A stretch of 6,885 nt of DNA, from NCBI GenBank assembly GCA_937907035.1, contig CALCTX010000305.1, forward strand, positions 1 through 6,885, written 5' to 3'. How positions within the stretch are numbered: position 1 is the first letter of the stretch; each line of letters begins with the position of its first letter. Below, piece after piece: positions 5,709-6,885 of this stretch. This DNA comes from an uncultured Selenomonadales bacterium (GTDB taxonomy: Bacteria; Bacillota_C; Negativicutes; Selenomonadales; Selenomonadaceae). The translations under genes and the position numbers were made by a program. The notes below the pieces were generated by a model. That model had not been told where the DNA came from. It was given only the letters and a program-made list of their open reading frames with translations, and did no database searches.

Positions 5709-6776
5709 ATGAAAAAATTTATTAAGGCGATTTGTTTATTGATGGTGTGTGTGGTGGCTGCCGCTTTTTTTACTGGTTGTGGCGGCGAAAAAAAGGCCGC
5801 TAAGAAGGAACTGAAGATTTATAACTGGGGCGATTATATCGATCCGGAAACAATCAAGATATTTGAGAAGGAAACCGGAATCCATGTTATCTATGATACG
5901 TTTGCGACCAATGAGGATATGTATGTCAAGGTAAAAGCCGGTGGAAGCGATTATGATCTGGCAATCCCGTCCGATTATATGATCGAGCGGTTGGTAAAGA
6001 ACAATCTGGTTGAAAAGATCGATATGAGCAAGATACCGAATTATAAGCTCATTGACAAGAAACATAAGGGTTTGTATTTTGACAAAAAGGAAGAGTATGC
6101 GGTACCTTGTTTCTGGGGAACAGTAGGTATTGTTTACAATAAAAAGATGGTATCTGATCCGGTTGACAGTTGGCAGATCCTTTGGAATGAAAAGTACAAG
6201 AAGCAGATCTTCATGGTTGACAGCCCGCGTGATGCCATCGGTATCACTTTGAAGATGCTGGGGTATTCTTTGAATACTAAATCTGATGCTGAACTCAATG
6301 CGGCAAAAGATAAGCTGATCGCGCAGAAGCCGTTGGTACTTGCTTATGTTGTCGATGAAGTAAAGGATAAGATGATTGCCGGTGAAGGTGCAATGGCTGT
6401 TGTCTGGTCCGGCGATGCAATGTTTATGATGGAGAAGAACAAGGATCTGGATTATGCGCTTCCGAAGGAAGGCAGCAATATCTGGGTGGACTGCGCCGTG
6501 ATCCCGAAGGATGCCCGGAACGTTGAAAACGCCTATAAATTCATCGACTTCCTCTGCCGTCCGGATATTGCCCAGAAGAATGTCGAAGCCATCTGGTATA
6601 TGTCCGTGAATCAGGACGCCATTGACCTGATGGGCGAGGACTACAGCAGCCTGTATGTTCTGAATCCCACGGATGAAGAGATCGCGCGCTGCGAGTATTA
6701 CAATGATCTTGACGCTGCCGGAACCATCATCTTCAATACGCTGTGGCAGGATGTCAAGAACGCGCGTCAGGAATAA
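5709..6776 (+). CDS. potD: Spermidine/putrescine-binding lipoprotein PotD
   Basis: Extracytoplasmic polyamine receptor of the importer, 355 residues. A lipoprotein signal peptide (MKKFIKAICLLMVCVVAAAF) ends in the lipobox FTGC with Cys24 as the probable lipidated residue, so the mature protein would be membrane-anchored, unlike the soluble periplasmic E. coli protein. Family landmarks: IYNWGDYIDP (37-46), SDYDLAIPSDYMIERL (80-95), WGTVGIVYNKK (136-146), DSPRDAIG (171-178), VVWSGDAMF (231-239), IWVDCAVIP (258-266) and FIDFLCRPDIAQ (278-289). By alignment with E. coli PotD from memory, D171, W233, W259 and D261 occupy ligand-binding positions, and two Glu of that site appear as Asp (D42 and D175). 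The start has AGGAGG at 5696-5701, seven bases before ATG. The last roughly 300 bases use clearly more C-ending codons than the rest of the gene. Putrescine versus spermidine preference cannot be read. Confidence 0.92.
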   Translation: MKKFIKAICLLMVCVVAAAFFTGCGGEKKAAKKELKIYNWGDYIDPETIKIFEKETGIHVIYDTFATNEDMYVKVKAGGSDYDLAIPSDYMIERLVKNNLVEKIDMSKIPNYKLIDKKHKGLYFDKKEEYAVPCFWGTVGIVYNKKMVSDPVDSWQILWNEKYKKQIFMVDSPRDAIGITLKMLGYSLNTKSDAELNAAKDKLIAQKPLVLAYVVDEVKDKMIAGEGAMAVVWSGDAMFMMEKNKDLDYALPKEGSNIWVDCAVIPKDARNVENAYKFIDFLCRPDIAQKNVEAIWYMSVNQDAIDLMGEDYSSLYVLNPTDEEIARCEYYNDLDAAGTIIFNTLWQDVKNARQE

Positions 6777-6799
6777 TCCGTAAATATCAAATTTTAGTC

Positions 6800-6828
6800 T
6801 TGCATTTCTGATCGGTGTGTGCTATAAT
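6800..6828 (+). promoter_or_regulatory. Promoter of the tRNA gene
   Basis: TTGCAT (6800-6805), a 17-base spacer and a perfect -10 TATAAT (6823-6828) that is extended by TG at 6820-6821. It ends 18 bases before the first base of the tRNA, as expected for a strong stable-RNA promoter with a short leader. There is no clear terminator between the potD stop (6774-6776) and this promoter, so some potD transcription may continue into the tRNA. Confidence 0.75.
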
Positions 6829-6846
6829 CCCTTTCGTTGACCGCAT

Positions 6847-6885
6847 GGGATTATAGCTCAGCTGGTTAGAGCACCACGTTGACAT
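6847..6885 (+). tRNA. tRNA-Val (anticodon GAC), 3'-truncated by window end
   Basis: The first 39 bases of a tRNA are present: 5' acceptor strand GGGATTA (6847-6853), TA linker, D-stem GCTC/GAGC (6856-6859 and 6869-6872) with loop AGCTGGTTA, A at position 26, 5' anticodon strand CCACG (6874-6878) and the seven-base loop TTGACAT (6879-6885). The anticodon GAC (6881-6883) reads the Val codons GUC and GUU. The 3' half with the T-arm and acceptor end is outside the window, so amino-acid identity rests on the anticodon only. Confidence 0.9.

Noticed and set aside
1..6885. CRISPR array, insertion sequence, toxin-antitoxin or defence genes
   Set aside because: No repeat-spacer pattern, transposase, terminal repeats or nuclease/toxin genes were seen in any frame; the window is filled by housekeeping transport and regulation genes.

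Overview
The window reads as ordinary chromosome of a diderm (outer-membrane-bearing) Firmicute, most likely a member of the Negativicutes. This rests on two things: a secreted Skp/OmpH-type outer-membrane chaperone at the left edge, ending in the GGVDLTxxVI-like tail I associate with Negativicutes, next to genes of Firmicute character (a Bacillus-like Zur, a small basic Firmicute-type protein, strong AGGAGG-type ribosome binding sites). Genus cannot be decided from the sequence alone. All genes are on the + strand.

Layout. Bases 1-416 hold the 3' part of an ompH/skp gene whose start lies outside the window. A short intergenic stretch follows with a perfect dyad plus T-run, read as an intrinsic terminator at 499-537. 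Next is a zinc module: a Fur-family regulator best called Zur (582-1034), a ZnuC-like ATPase (1054-1845, probable TTG start) and a ZnuB-like ABC-3 permease (1845-2690, overlapping the ATPase by one base). No ZnuA-type zinc-binding protein is present. Behind it is a 51-codon gene for a small, very basic protein of unknown function (2753-2908).

A promoter with a consensus -10 (2966-2995) starts the polyamine module: potA (ATPase), potB and potC (permeases, joined to their upstream genes by one-base TGATG overlaps) and potD (polyamine-binding lipoprotein with its own strong ribosome binding site). Together they form a complete spermidine/putrescine ABC importer, 3041-6776. About 70 bases after potD, a separate extended -10 promoter drives a tRNA-Val(GAC) gene that is cut by the window end after the anticodon loop.

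How the genes fit together: Zur most likely senses Zn(II) and represses its own operon and so ZnuCB, which import zinc with a binding protein encoded elsewhere. PotABCD imports polyamines with PotD as the membrane-anchored receptor. I found no defence system, mobile element, CRISPR array or clearly new system. The points most worth a second look are a change of codon use inside the 3' end of potD next to the tRNA gene, the Cys/His-containing N-terminal extension of the ZnuC-like ATPase, the missing znuA, and the small basic protein.
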